Assembly (NCBI GenBank): GCA_965652395.1
Contig: CBFGUW010000021.1
Location: forward strand, 20,924-84,923
Length of the DNA: 64,000 nt
From: Saccharospirillum sp965652395
Lineage (GTDB): Bacteria > Pseudomonadota > Gammaproteobacteria > Pseudomonadales > Natronospirillaceae
Direction: 5' to 3'
Shown: positions 42,944 to 50,668 of the stretch, in pieces
Position numbering within the stretch: the first letter of the stretch is position 1
Layout: each line of letters opens with the position of its first letter
Translations under genes and position numbers: made by a program
The notes under the pieces: generated by a model
Database searches by the model: none
What the model saw: only the letters and a program-made list of their open reading frames with translations
What the model was told of the DNA's origin: nothing

Positions 42944-42979
42944 CAAAAAAGTTGGCACCTCGGTGGAAGCGCCAACTTT
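42944..42979 (-). terminator. Terminator after tig, close to clpP
   Basis: On the minus strand AAAGTTGGC and GCCAACTTT form a perfect 9-bp stem around a 14-nt loop, followed by TTTGTTATTT. It lies about 35 bp after the tig stop and 28 bp before clpP. It would cut most transcripts between the two genes. Confidence 0.85.
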
Positions 42980-43014
42980 CATTGTATCGGAGGAGAGGCT
43001 GTGCTTGGCGCGGC

Positions 43015-44328
43015 TCAGCCTTGTTCTCCGGTATTAGACTTGACGGCATCCTCGTAACTTACGGTGGTTTCCGTAACTTTGGACTTACTCAGGATATAGT
43101 CGATAGCGGCGTTTTCAACAACCACGGCTCGAACTTGGTTCAATAATTCCGGGTTGCTGTAGTAATAATCGATAACCTGCTGAGGCTCCTGATACACAGA
43201 GGCCTGGTCTTCGATGTAGCTGCGAACAGCGGCTTCATCCGCTTTCAGCTCAGCACTGTTGATCAATTCGTTCATCAACAGGCCGATTTTCACCCGGCGC
43301 TCGGCCTGGTCTTGGAACAGTTCCTTGGGCAGACTGGAAGGATCCATTTTGGCACCGCCACCAAATTGCTGAACAGCCTGCTGCTGCAGACGGCCGATCT
43401 CTTCATCAACCAGCGCGGAGGGAACGTCAATTGGGTTGTCTTCCAACAGCTTGTCGATGACAGCGTTCTTGACCTTACCCTGAAGCGCGTTACGGGCTTC
43501 ACGCTCCATGTTCTGGCGCACTTCGGTTTTGAACGACTCAAGGTCAGTACCTTGGGCACCAAAAGCCTTGAAGAACTCTTCATCCAGCTCGGGCAGTTCC
43601 GGCTCGGTGACTTCATGAAGGGTGATATCAAAGACAGCGGCTTTGCCAGCCAGTTCTTTATTGCCGTATTCTTCGGGGAAAGTCACGTCCACGGCTTTGG
43701 TTTCGCCGGGCTTCATGCCTTCGATGCCAGCTTCAAAACCTGGAATCATCGAGCCGGAGCCTAGTACCAGAGACTGGCCTTCCGCGCTGCCACCTTCGAA
43801 CGCTTCGCCGTCAATCTTGCCAACAAAGTCGATCTTCACCTTGTCGCCGTCTTTGGCTTCGCGCTCAACCGGTTTGTACTCAGCACGCTGCTGGCGCAGG
43901 TTATCCAGCATTTTCTCGATATCGGCGTCGGTGATTTCGGCCGATTTCTTTTCAAACTCGTAGCCGTCGAAGTCGGCCAGCTTGACTTCAGGAAAGACTT
44001 CGAAGGTGGCCACGAATTCAACATCTTCACCAGCTTTGTCTTTGGTGAACTCGATGCTTGGCATACCGGCGGGAGTCAACTTTTCTTCTGAAATGGCTTT
44101 GGTGTAGTGATTACGGACCACATCTTGCAGAACTTCAGCGCGAATTCCATCGCCAAAACGCTGTTTTACTATGGAAACAGGCACTTTGCCCGGGCGAAAA
44201 CCGTCGAGGCGCACACGGCGGGCGGTTTCTTTCAGCTTTTGATTAACAGCGGTATCCACTTCACTGGCGGGAACACCCACCGTCAAGCGGCGTTCCAGAC
44301 CCTGGGTGGCTTCGACAGACACTTGCAT
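43015..44328 (-). CDS. tig: Trigger factor
   Basis: This 437-aa ribosome-bound chaperone has an N-terminal ribosome-binding domain with the GFRPGKVP motif (about residues 43-50), a central FKBP-type domain (about 150-245, with GDKVKIDFVGKIDGEAFEGG) and a C-terminal chaperone region. I chose the ATG at 44328 (MQVSVEATQGLERRL), with AGAGGA 6 nt upstream; an in-frame codon at 44349 lacks support. It lies downstream of a tRNA cluster on the same strand, separated by a terminator. Confidence 0.97.
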   Translation of the reverse strand: MQVSVEATQGLERRLTVGVPASEVDTAVNQKLKETARRVRLDGFRPGKVPVSIVKQRFGDGIRAEVLQDVVRNHYTKAISEEKLTPAGMPSIEFTKDKAGEDVEFVATFEVFPEVKLADFDGYEFEKKSAEITDADIEKMLDNLRQQRAEYKPVEREAKDGDKVKIDFVGKIDGEAFEGGSAEGQSLVLGSGSMIPGFEAGIEGMKPGETKAVDVTFPEEYGNKELAGKAAVFDITLHEVTEPELPELDEEFFKAFGAQGTDLESFKTEVRQNMEREARNALQGKVKNAVIDKLLEDNPIDVPSALVDEEIGRLQQQAVQQFGGGAKMDPSSLPKELFQDQAERRVKIGLLMNELINSAELKADEAAVRSYIEDQASVYQEPQQVIDYYYSNPELLNQVRAVVVENAAIDYILSKSKVTETTVSYEDAVKSNTGEQG

Positions 44329-44525
44329 GAGGCTTCCTCTTGCTTTCAATAAGGTAAACTTTCTAATAGTCAGAGCTATAAAATGTGTAATCGCTCTACT
44401 AATAGGTATTTAAACTGGGGGCAGATAATGTAGGGATGTGCAGGGCGGGAATCAAGCCCAACCACCGGTTTTCAAGCCACCCGGCCGTCCATTCACCGGG
44501 CCGACTTGCCGACGGCCCATTGGGC

Positions 44526-44567
44526 GGGCTTTTCAGCCCAACAAAAAAAGCCGGAAACCGGCCTTTT
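44526..44567 (-). terminator. Terminator after the tRNA cluster
   Basis: On the minus strand GCCGG-TTT-CCGGC is followed by seven T residues (44543-44549), 18 bp after tRNA-His. A second small hairpin, GGGCT-GAAA-AGCCC, lies just beyond (44526-44539). The first is a good intrinsic terminator. Confidence 0.85.
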
Positions 44568-44585
44568 CTGTACTTAATAATTAAG

Positions 44586-44662
44586 TGGGGTGGACGATGG
44601 GACTCGAACCCACGACGACTGGAATCACAATCCAGGGCTCTACCAACTGAGCTACGCCCACC
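44586..44662 (-). tRNA. tRNA-His (GTG)
   Basis: On the minus strand the 77-nt sequence starts GGTGGGCGTAGC with the extra 5' G of tRNA-His. It has the D-loop AGTTGG, the anticodon stem-loop CTGGA-TTGTGAT-TCCAG with anticodon GTG, the T-loop GGTTCGAGTCC and an encoded CCA. The seven-pair acceptor stem is complete. It is last of three tRNAs read leftward. Confidence 0.97.
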
Positions 44663-44683
44663 ACATTGTTACGCTGCGAGACT

Positions 44684-44760
44684 TGGCACGCCCGGCAGGA
44701 CTTGAACCTGCAACCACTCGCTTAGAAGGCGAGTGCTCTATCCGGTTGAGCTACGGGCGC
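44684..44760 (-). tRNA. tRNA-Arg (TCT)
   Basis: The 77-nt minus-strand sequence begins GCGCCCGTAGCTCAACCGG and ends CGGGCGTGCCA with encoded CCA. The anticodon stem-loop CTCGC-CTTCTAA-GCGAG gives anticodon TCT, which reads AGA/AGG. It is the middle tRNA of the cluster. Confidence 0.97.
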
Positions 44761-44823
44761 CTAATAAATCGACCCGAAACCGGATCTGCAACCGCCTCAC
44801 CCACCGAGACCATACCGCTAAAT

Positions 44824-44900
<77 letters not shown>

Positions 44901-44921
44901 AACGATACGTCCCGTCAACGT

Positions 44922-44957
44922 GGGGCGCATATTACTCATGCCATTCGGGGGCGTCAA
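44922..44957 (-). promoter_or_regulatory. Promoter of the tRNA-Pro-Arg-His cluster
   Basis: On the minus strand TTGACG (44952-44957), a 17-bp spacer and TAATAT (44929-44934) make a strong sigma-70 promoter. The -10 is followed directly by GCGCCCC, a GC-rich discriminator of the kind seen at stringently controlled stable-RNA promoters. tRNA-Pro starts about 28 bp after the -10. Confidence 0.82.
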
Positions 44958-45098
44958 ACCTTTTTTTAAAAAAATACAGGAAAAACAATACGATAGAGTC
45001 ACACCGCCTTCCTTTACCAAGCAGTCAGGTTCCACTCCTTTACCTTGCCCACCCCTGGTGGGCATGAGAAAATCCGCGAAACCTCTGAGGAGCACTTC

Positions 45099-45965
45099 AT
45101 GCCTGCAAAGATTCTGGATGGCAAAGCCATTGCCAGCAAACTCCGCGCCCGTATTGCCGAAGACGTATCCAGCTTGATCAGCCAAGGCCTACGCCCGCCC
45201 GGTCTGGCGGTGATATTGGTGGGGAATGACCCGGCTTCGGAGGTCTATGTTGGCAGCAAGCGCCGGGCTTGCGATGAAGTTGGCTTCAAGTCCGTCAGTT
45301 ACGATTTGCCGTCCAGCACCCGCGAGAGTGAATTGCTGGCGCTGATTGACGAACTGAACGAAGACGCCTCAATCGACGGAATTCTGGTCCAACTTCCCCT
45401 CCCCGATCATATTAATTCCGACACCATTGTTGAGCGCATCCGGCCCGACAAGGACGTGGACGGTTTCCACCCGTTCAACGCCGGTCGCCTGGTTCAGCGT
45501 CGACCCATGCTGGAAAGCTGCACCCCCAAAGGCATCATGACCTTGTTAAAGGAAACCGGGGAGCCATTGAGAGGTAAAGAAGCCCTGGTGGTGGGCGCCT
45601 CTAACCATGTTGGCCGCCCCATGGTTCTGGAGTTGTTATTGGCCGGTTGCACGCCGACTTGCGCGCACCGCTTTACGCTGGACCTGGAAAAGCACGTTCG
45701 CCGGGCCGACATCCTGATCGCGGCCGTGGGTAAACCGGCTTTAATCAAGGGCGAGTGGGTTAAAGAAGACGCCATTGTCATAGATGTGGGCATCAACAGA
45801 ATGGAAGACGGCCGACTGATAGGCGATGTCGACTTTGCCGCAGCGGCGGAACGCGCCTCCTGGATCACGCCCGTACCGGGCGGAGTCGGCCCGATGACCG
45901 TGGCCACTCTGATGGAAAACACCCTCATTGCCACCAAGCGCTTACATTTAAAACTGACGCAATAA
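45099..45965 (+). CDS. folD: Methylenetetrahydrofolate dehydrogenase/cyclohydrolase FolD
   Basis: This 288-aa bifunctional enzyme interconverts 5,10-methylene- and 10-formyl-tetrahydrofolate. The catalytic Lys is in YVGSKRRACDEVG (about residues 50-62), ILVQLPLPDHIN is a signature, and the C-terminal PVPGGVGPMTVATLM is the family motif. The ATG at 45099 has GAGGAG 7 nt upstream; an in-frame ATG at 45045 lacks support. It starts a folD-ppiB-lpxH run with gaps of 13 and 3 bp. Confidence 0.97.
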   Translation: MPAKILDGKAIASKLRARIAEDVSSLISQGLRPPGLAVILVGNDPASEVYVGSKRRACDEVGFKSVSYDLPSSTRESELLALIDELNEDASIDGILVQLPLPDHINSDTIVERIRPDKDVDGFHPFNAGRLVQRRPMLESCTPKGIMTLLKETGEPLRGKEALVVGASNHVGRPMVLELLLAGCTPTCAHRFTLDLEKHVRRADILIAAVGKPALIKGEWVKEDAIVIDVGINRMEDGRLIGDVDFAAAAERASWITPVPGGVGPMTVATLMENTLIATKRLHLKLTQ

Positions 45966-45978
45966 TCGAGGAAACCAC

Positions 45979-46476
45979 GTGAACGTATTGCTTAAAACAA
46001 ATCTGGGTGACATTACCCTGAAGCTCGATACCGAGAATGCCCCGAAAACCAGTGAAAACTTTGCTGAATACGTCAAAGCCGGCTTCTACAACGGGCTTAT
46101 TTTTCATCGGGTCATTAATGGCTTTATGGTTCAAGGCGGTGGTTTCGAGCCAGGCATGGTCCAGCGCCCTACCCGCGCGCCCATCGAGAACGAGGCCAAC
46201 AATGGTCTGAAAAACACCACTGGCACCATTGCCATGGCCCGCACCATGGATCCGCACTCCGCCACAGCGCAATTCTTCATTAACGTCGCCGACAACAGCT
46301 TTTTGGACTTCAAAGCGGAAACCACCGACGGTTGGGGTTACTGCGTTTTTGGTGAAGTGGTCGATGGAATGGATATTGTCAATAGAATCAAGGCTGTACC
46401 GACGACTTTTAAAGCAGGCCATCAAGATGTGCCCGCCGAAGACATCGTGATTGAGACAGCCGAAATACTGGACTGA
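45979..46476 (+). CDS. ppiB: Peptidyl-prolyl cis-trans isomerase B (cyclophilin)
   Basis: This 165-aa cytoplasmic cyclophilin starts MNVLLKTNLGDITLKLDTENAPKTS-like sequence (shown here in parts: MNVLLKTNLGDI, then ENAPKTSENF) and has FHRVINGFMVQGGGFEPGM with the catalytic Arg, and AMARTMDPHSATAQFFINV. There is no signal peptide. It lies between folD and lpxH, the same order as in Pseudomonas. Confidence 0.96.
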   Translation: MNVLLKTNLGDITLKLDTENAPKTSENFAEYVKAGFYNGLIFHRVINGFMVQGGGFEPGMVQRPTRAPIENEANNGLKNTTGTIAMARTMDPHSATAQFFINVADNSFLDFKAETTDGWGYCVFGEVVDGMDIVNRIKAVPTTFKAGHQDVPAEDIVIETAEILD

Positions 46477-46479
46477 CCC

Positions 46480-47217
46480 ATGTTGTCATTTGAGCGTGCG
46501 ATCCTGATCTCGGATCTGCACCTATGCGACACACGCCCGGACATCAACCGGGCGTTTTTCGAATTCCTGGAAAGCATTGAAGGCCGTACCGAAGCGCTTT
46601 TTATTCTGGGTGATTTTTTTGAGTACTGGGTGGGCGACGATGCGGCCTCCCCTTTTCATCTGGAAGTCGCAGAACGCCTGCATCGCCTCTCTGCAAGCTG
46701 CAAAATATATCTAATGGTAGGCAATCGTGATTTTTCACTTGGGCGAGACTATGCCGACCAGTGTGGCGCCTCGCTGCTTAAAGATCCCAGTCTGGTAGAG
46801 CTCGGTGGAGAAACGTGGCTGCTCAGCCATGGCGATGCGCTCTGTACCGATGACATCGCCTATCAACGATTCCGGCGTGTTATTCGACATCCCCTGGTAT
46901 TGGGCACACTTCGCCGCCTGCCGCGACGGTGGCGCATCTTATTGGCGGAACGCCTACGCAATAACAGCCGCCAACGTTTTAAAGGCGGCGGCTATCGCTA
47001 TATAGACGTTAATGCCGATGCAGTCGTGAAGGAAATGCTGCAGCACCGGATCAAAGGCATCATTCACGGCCATACCCACATGGCGGACTGGCATGAACAC
47101 CGCCTGCCAAATGGGGAAACAGGCGTCAGGATGGTGCTAGGTGACTGGCATGACTACGGATGGCTCATTCGCTTTGAAGATAACGACAAAACGCTGGAAC
47201 GATTCCGCATTACGTGA
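46480..47217 (+). CDS. lpxH: UDP-2,3-diacylglucosamine diphosphatase LpxH
   Basis: This 245-aa Mn-dependent phosphoesterase makes lipid X in lipid A synthesis. The metal motifs are complete: ISDLHLCDTRP (residues 10-20), LGDFFEYWVGDD, GNRDFSLG, SHGDALCTDD and HGHTHMADWH. It starts 3 bp after ppiB. Its stop is 20 bp from that of the convergent miaE. Confidence 0.97.
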   Translation: MLSFERAILISDLHLCDTRPDINRAFFEFLESIEGRTEALFILGDFFEYWVGDDAASPFHLEVAERLHRLSASCKIYLMVGNRDFSLGRDYADQCGASLLKDPSLVELGGETWLLSHGDALCTDDIAYQRFRRVIRHPLVLGTLRRLPRRWRILLAERLRNNSRQRFKGGGYRYIDVNADAVVKEMLQHRIKGIIHGHTHMADWHEHRLPNGETGVRMVLGDWHDYGWLIRFEDNDKTLERFRIT

Positions 47218-47236
47218 CAGGCCTCATCTACAAGTT

Positions 47237-47917
47237 TCAGGCGGGGACACCACTGTGGAAACGGAATACCTCATCCGGGGTTTCAATCAGTTCCGCTTCC
47301 TTTTGACGAAAAAGCTCGACTCTTGGCGCAATCGACTCATCTGCATATTGCTCCGCCAAACGCAGATAATCCTTATAATGGCGCGCCTCGCTTTTCAATA
47401 GCGATTGGTAAAACCTGGCCAGCTCTTCATCCCGCTTATCATTCAGGTATGGCACCAGAGCGGCAAAACGCTCACAGGAGCGGGCTTCTACAAAAGCCCC
47501 CAATATAAGCCGGTCAATCAACTTTTCAGGTTCACCGCCCCTCACATGCGCGTGCAGTGCACTGGCATAACGCCCGGCGGACAAGTGTCGGTAAGCAACC
47601 CCACGCTGATCCATCAATTTCAGCACCTGGTCGAAGTGAACCAGCTCTTCCCGTGCCAATTTGCTCATTTTGGCCAGTAATTCGCGGCGGTCGACATACT
47701 TGTACATCATCGATAAGGCGGTCGATGCCGCTTTTTTTTCGCATTGGGCATGATCGATCAACAGGATTTCCTGTTCACACAGAGCCTTGTCTATCCAGGC
47801 TTTGGGTGTGGCCGCCCCTAAAAAATCGGGGATATCCCCCAGTAAATCGTTGATCGCGGTGGTATCCAACGCGGACTCTCCAATGAAGACGTTTTTGAGG
47901 GCGGGGATTATAGCCAT
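47237..47917 (-). CDS. miaE: tRNA 2-methylthio-N6-isopentenyladenosine(37) hydroxylase
   Basis: This 226-aa ferritin-like diiron enzyme hydroxylates ms2i6A at position 37 of tRNAs. The iron ligands are visible as paired E/ExxH-type motifs: CEQEILLIDHAQCEKKA, REELVHFDQV, VEARSCERF and SEARHYKDY. Length matches the family. It is divergent from trmA, another tRNA-modification gene. Confidence 0.94.
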   Translation of the reverse strand: MAIIPALKNVFIGESALDTTAINDLLGDIPDFLGAATPKAWIDKALCEQEILLIDHAQCEKKAASTALSMMYKYVDRRELLAKMSKLAREELVHFDQVLKLMDQRGVAYRHLSAGRYASALHAHVRGGEPEKLIDRLILGAFVEARSCERFAALVPYLNDKRDEELARFYQSLLKSEARHYKDYLRLAEQYADESIAPRVELFRQKEAELIETPDEVFRFHSGVPA

Positions 47918-48029
47918 TTGCCACTAAAGAACCCAAGCACAGCGGCATTTCTGAAGCAGATAACGGTATAAGTTGGCTGTAAATAAAAGGATGCCTAAAA
48001 TGCGCCTCCTGAATCTCACAGGTGTCGTT

Positions 48030-49115
48030 ATGCCATTTCCATTTGCCCCCGATCACTATCAGCAACAGCTCAAGGATAAGCAAAATCGTTTCGAACAGCT
48101 GTTCGAGCCGGGACGTTTGCCAGCCGTCGAGGTGTTTCCCTCTGAGCCGGAATACTACCGAATGCGCGCTGAGTTTCGGCTATGGCATGAAAATGACGAA
48201 TCCTGGTATGCCATGTTCAACCCGGAAGAGCCCAAAAAGCCCGTCCGGGTGGACCATTTCCCTGTAGGCAGCCGCTTGATCAATGAACTTATGGGCAAAG
48301 TCCTCGCTGCCGTTCATCAGGACGAAGCCTTGCGGCACCGCCTCTTTCAGGTGGAGTTCCTTACCACCCAACAGGGCGATGCACTCATCACCCTGCTCTA
48401 TCACAAAAAACTGAATGAAGACTGGGAAGCCCGCGCCCGCCACTGGCAGGAGGTCTGGGGCTTTCCCGTTATTGGCCGTGCACGCAAGCAACGTCTGGTA
48501 CTCTCACGGGATTACGTGAATGAACGGTTGATGATCAATGGCCGTGCTTACCACTTCCGTCAATACGAGAACTCATTTACGCAGCCCAATGCCGGTGTGT
48601 GTGAAAAAATGGTCGGGTGGGCGCAACACCATACTCAGGGCAGTGATGGTGATTTATTGGAGTTGTATTGCGGTAACGGTAACTTCTCCATTCCATTGGC
48701 AGGCAACTTCCGCAAGGCGTTGGGCACGGAAATCTCCCGGGTATCGGTAGCTAGTGCCCAACACAATATTGAAGCAAATCACATCGCGAACCTGCGCATT
48801 GCGCGTATGTCGAGTGAAGATTTCTCCAACGCCTGGCTTGGCAATACGCAGTCCCGTCGTTTAAGAGAATGGGGCGTGGATGAGTATGACTTCACCACCC
48901 TCTTGGTCGACCCACCCCGTGCAGGACTGGACGAAGATACACTGAACCTCGCCAAGCGCTTTGATCGAGTAGTTTATGTGTCCTGCAACCCGGAAACCCT
49001 GGCGAACAATGTCGCACAGTTGGGGGCTGACTACGAAATCATAGCGGCGGCACTGTTCGATCAGTTTCCTTACACCCACCATATGGAAGCGGGGTTGGTG
49101 TTGCACCGTCGCTAA
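48030..49115 (+). CDS. trmA: tRNA (uracil-5-)-methyltransferase TrmA
   Basis: This 361-aa enzyme makes m5U54 in the T-loop of tRNA. It has YRMRAEFRLWHE, QPNAGVCEKMV, the SAM motif LELYCGNGNFSIPLA (about residues 207-221), LLVDPPRAGLDEDT, and the catalytic Cys in VYVSCNPETLANN. It lacks the iron-sulphur cysteines of RlmD. I chose the ATG at 48030 (MPFPFAPDHYQQQL), which matches the family start; an in-frame codon at 47973 would add 19 residues. Its end overlaps convergent yjbQ by 4 bp. Confidence 0.95.
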   Translation: MPFPFAPDHYQQQLKDKQNRFEQLFEPGRLPAVEVFPSEPEYYRMRAEFRLWHENDESWYAMFNPEEPKKPVRVDHFPVGSRLINELMGKVLAAVHQDEALRHRLFQVEFLTTQQGDALITLLYHKKLNEDWEARARHWQEVWGFPVIGRARKQRLVLSRDYVNERLMINGRAYHFRQYENSFTQPNAGVCEKMVGWAQHHTQGSDGDLLELYCGNGNFSIPLAGNFRKALGTEISRVSVASAQHNIEANHIANLRIARMSSEDFSNAWLGNTQSRRLREWGVDEYDFTTLLVDPPRAGLDEDTLNLAKRFDRVVYVSCNPETLANNVAQLGADYEIIAAALFDQFPYTHHMEAGLVLHRR

Positions 49116-49534
49116 CGCTCCCCCTGCAACGTGGCCAGCAGGGTCCGGGAGGAGGCGTGGTTTCTGTGCTCACCCAGGTAGATGCCCTGCCAGGTTCCCA
49201 GTGCCAGCCGCCCCTCTTTGACTGGCACCATCAGGGAAACGCCGAGCAGGGACGACTTGATGTGAGCGGGCAAGTCATCCGTCCCTTCGAAGGTGTGAAT
49301 AAGGTCGTTGCGGTCCTCCCTTATCAGGCTGTTAAACACGGTTTCGAAATCCGTCCGCACACTTGGATCGGCATTTTCGTTCACGGTGAGAGACGCCGAG
49401 GTGTGCTGTAACCACAGGTGCAAGAAGCCTATCCGAACCTGCTTCAGCTCGGGAATATGGTGAAGAATGTCGTCCGTCACTAGATGAAAACCTCGACTGC
49501 GTGGATGCAGTTGAATGCTATGCTGAAGCCACAT
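49112..49534 (-). CDS. yjbQ: YjbQ family (UPF0047) protein
   Basis: This 140-aa protein has the YjbQ signature: FLHLWLQHTSASLTVNENADPSVRTDFE (given in pieces: LQHTSASLTVNENADPSV, then RTDFE), GTDDLPAHIKSSLLG, and GTWQGIYLGEHRNH. The conserved His residues probably bind metal. The E. coli homologue has thiamine-phosphate-synthase-like activity in vitro, but the true role is unclear. It is 14 bp from the divergent rlmG. Confidence 0.88.
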   Translation of the reverse strand: MWLQHSIQLHPRSRGFHLVTDDILHHIPELKQVRIGFLHLWLQHTSASLTVNENADPSVRTDFETVFNSLIREDRNDLIHTFEGTDDLPAHIKSSLLGVSLMVPVKEGRLALGTWQGIYLGEHRNHASSRTLLATLQGER

Positions 49535-49548
49535 AAGAAACCTCCGTT

Positions 49549-50661
49549 ATGAATTCGATGAAAATAGATACGTCTTTAGAACAGCTGACACTGCAACGAG
49601 TCCCGGCCTCGCCCTCGCTTCAGCCATGGAATGCCGCCGATGAACTGTGCCTGCAGAGGCTTGCGGAAAGCACTATCGAACCGGCTTCCATATTAGTAGT
49701 CAACGACGCCTTCGGGGCTTTGGCCATTGCCCTGGGTGACGCCGTAAAGGATTGGTGGAATGACAGCGCCATGGCCAGGGAGGCGTTATTGCTTAACTGC
49801 CAGGCTAATGGAAAAAGCTTACCCTCTGTTGTCGAACATCCTACAGAACTGGCATCCACTTATTCTCTGGTGGTATTGCAGGCGCCCAAATCGCTGGCAT
49901 TCTTCGACTGGCAGTTATCGGAAATCGCATCACGATTGAGTGCTGATGGCAAACTTCTCGTCCTCGGCATGGTAAAACACTTCAGCAAAGGCCATCAAAA
50001 AGTAATGGCCCGACATTTTAAATCCATTAACCCGGGTCGAGCCGTCAAGAAAGCTCGGTGTGTTGAGTTAAGCCAGCCAATCATTCCCTACACGAAACCA
50101 AGTGTAAGCCGAACCAGCAGCCCGCAAGGCCATTGCCTGATCAACCGTCCCGGAAGCTTTAGTGAAAAAGGGGTGGATCCTGGAGCGTTGGCATTTTTGC
50201 AGCTTTTCGATCGGTTACCCGCAGCGGATACCGTACTCGACTTGGGGTGCGGCAATGGAATACTGGGGGTGACCTATATGAAAAATCACCCCGACTGTCG
50301 CGGAGTATTTATCGATGAGAGTTTTCAAGCAGTAATGTCAGCCAGGGACAGCCTTGTCGAGAATCACTTGAACGACCGAGCAACCGTATTTCATAACAAT
50401 GGACTGTCAGGCTTGGCATTCACCAACCTTCCACTGATCCTATGCAACCCCCCGTTCCATCAACAGACCACCCTGACGGATAATATTGCCGATCTGCTTT
50501 TCGAACACGCCTATGCTGCGCTGGCGTCCGATGGAGAGTTCTGGATAGTAGGCAATCGGCACCTGGATTATCACCTCCGCTTGAAACGATGGTTTCAAAG
50601 CGTTGAGGTGAAATCCAAGCACCCTAAATTCACCGTGCTCTGCTGCCGAAAACCGAAATAA
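49549..50661 (+). CDS. rlmG: 23S rRNA (guanine-1835-N2)-methyltransferase RlmG
   Basis: This 370-aa SAM enzyme has the two-domain RsmC/RlmG layout: a degenerate N-terminal methyltransferase copy with VVNDAFGALAIAL, then the active C-terminal domain with VLDLGCGNGILGV (about 227-239), FIDESFQAVMSAR, and the catalytic LCNPPFHQQTTLTDN (about 302-316). The TLQRVP start and the LTDN block match RlmG better than RsmC. It is convergent with rlmKL, another guanine methyltransferase, with a gap of 7 bp. Confidence 0.92.
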   Translation: MNSMKIDTSLEQLTLQRVPASPSLQPWNAADELCLQRLAESTIEPASILVVNDAFGALAIALGDAVKDWWNDSAMAREALLLNCQANGKSLPSVVEHPTELASTYSLVVLQAPKSLAFFDWQLSEIASRLSADGKLLVLGMVKHFSKGHQKVMARHFKSINPGRAVKKARCVELSQPIIPYTKPSVSRTSSPQGHCLINRPGSFSEKGVDPGALAFLQLFDRLPAADTVLDLGCGNGILGVTYMKNHPDCRGVFIDESFQAVMSARDSLVENHLNDRATVFHNNGLSGLAFTNLPLILCNPPFHQQTTLTDNIADLLFEHAYAALASDGEFWIVGNRHLDYHLRLKRWFQSVEVKSKHPKFTVLCCRKPK

Positions 50662-50668
50662 GCCTCTG

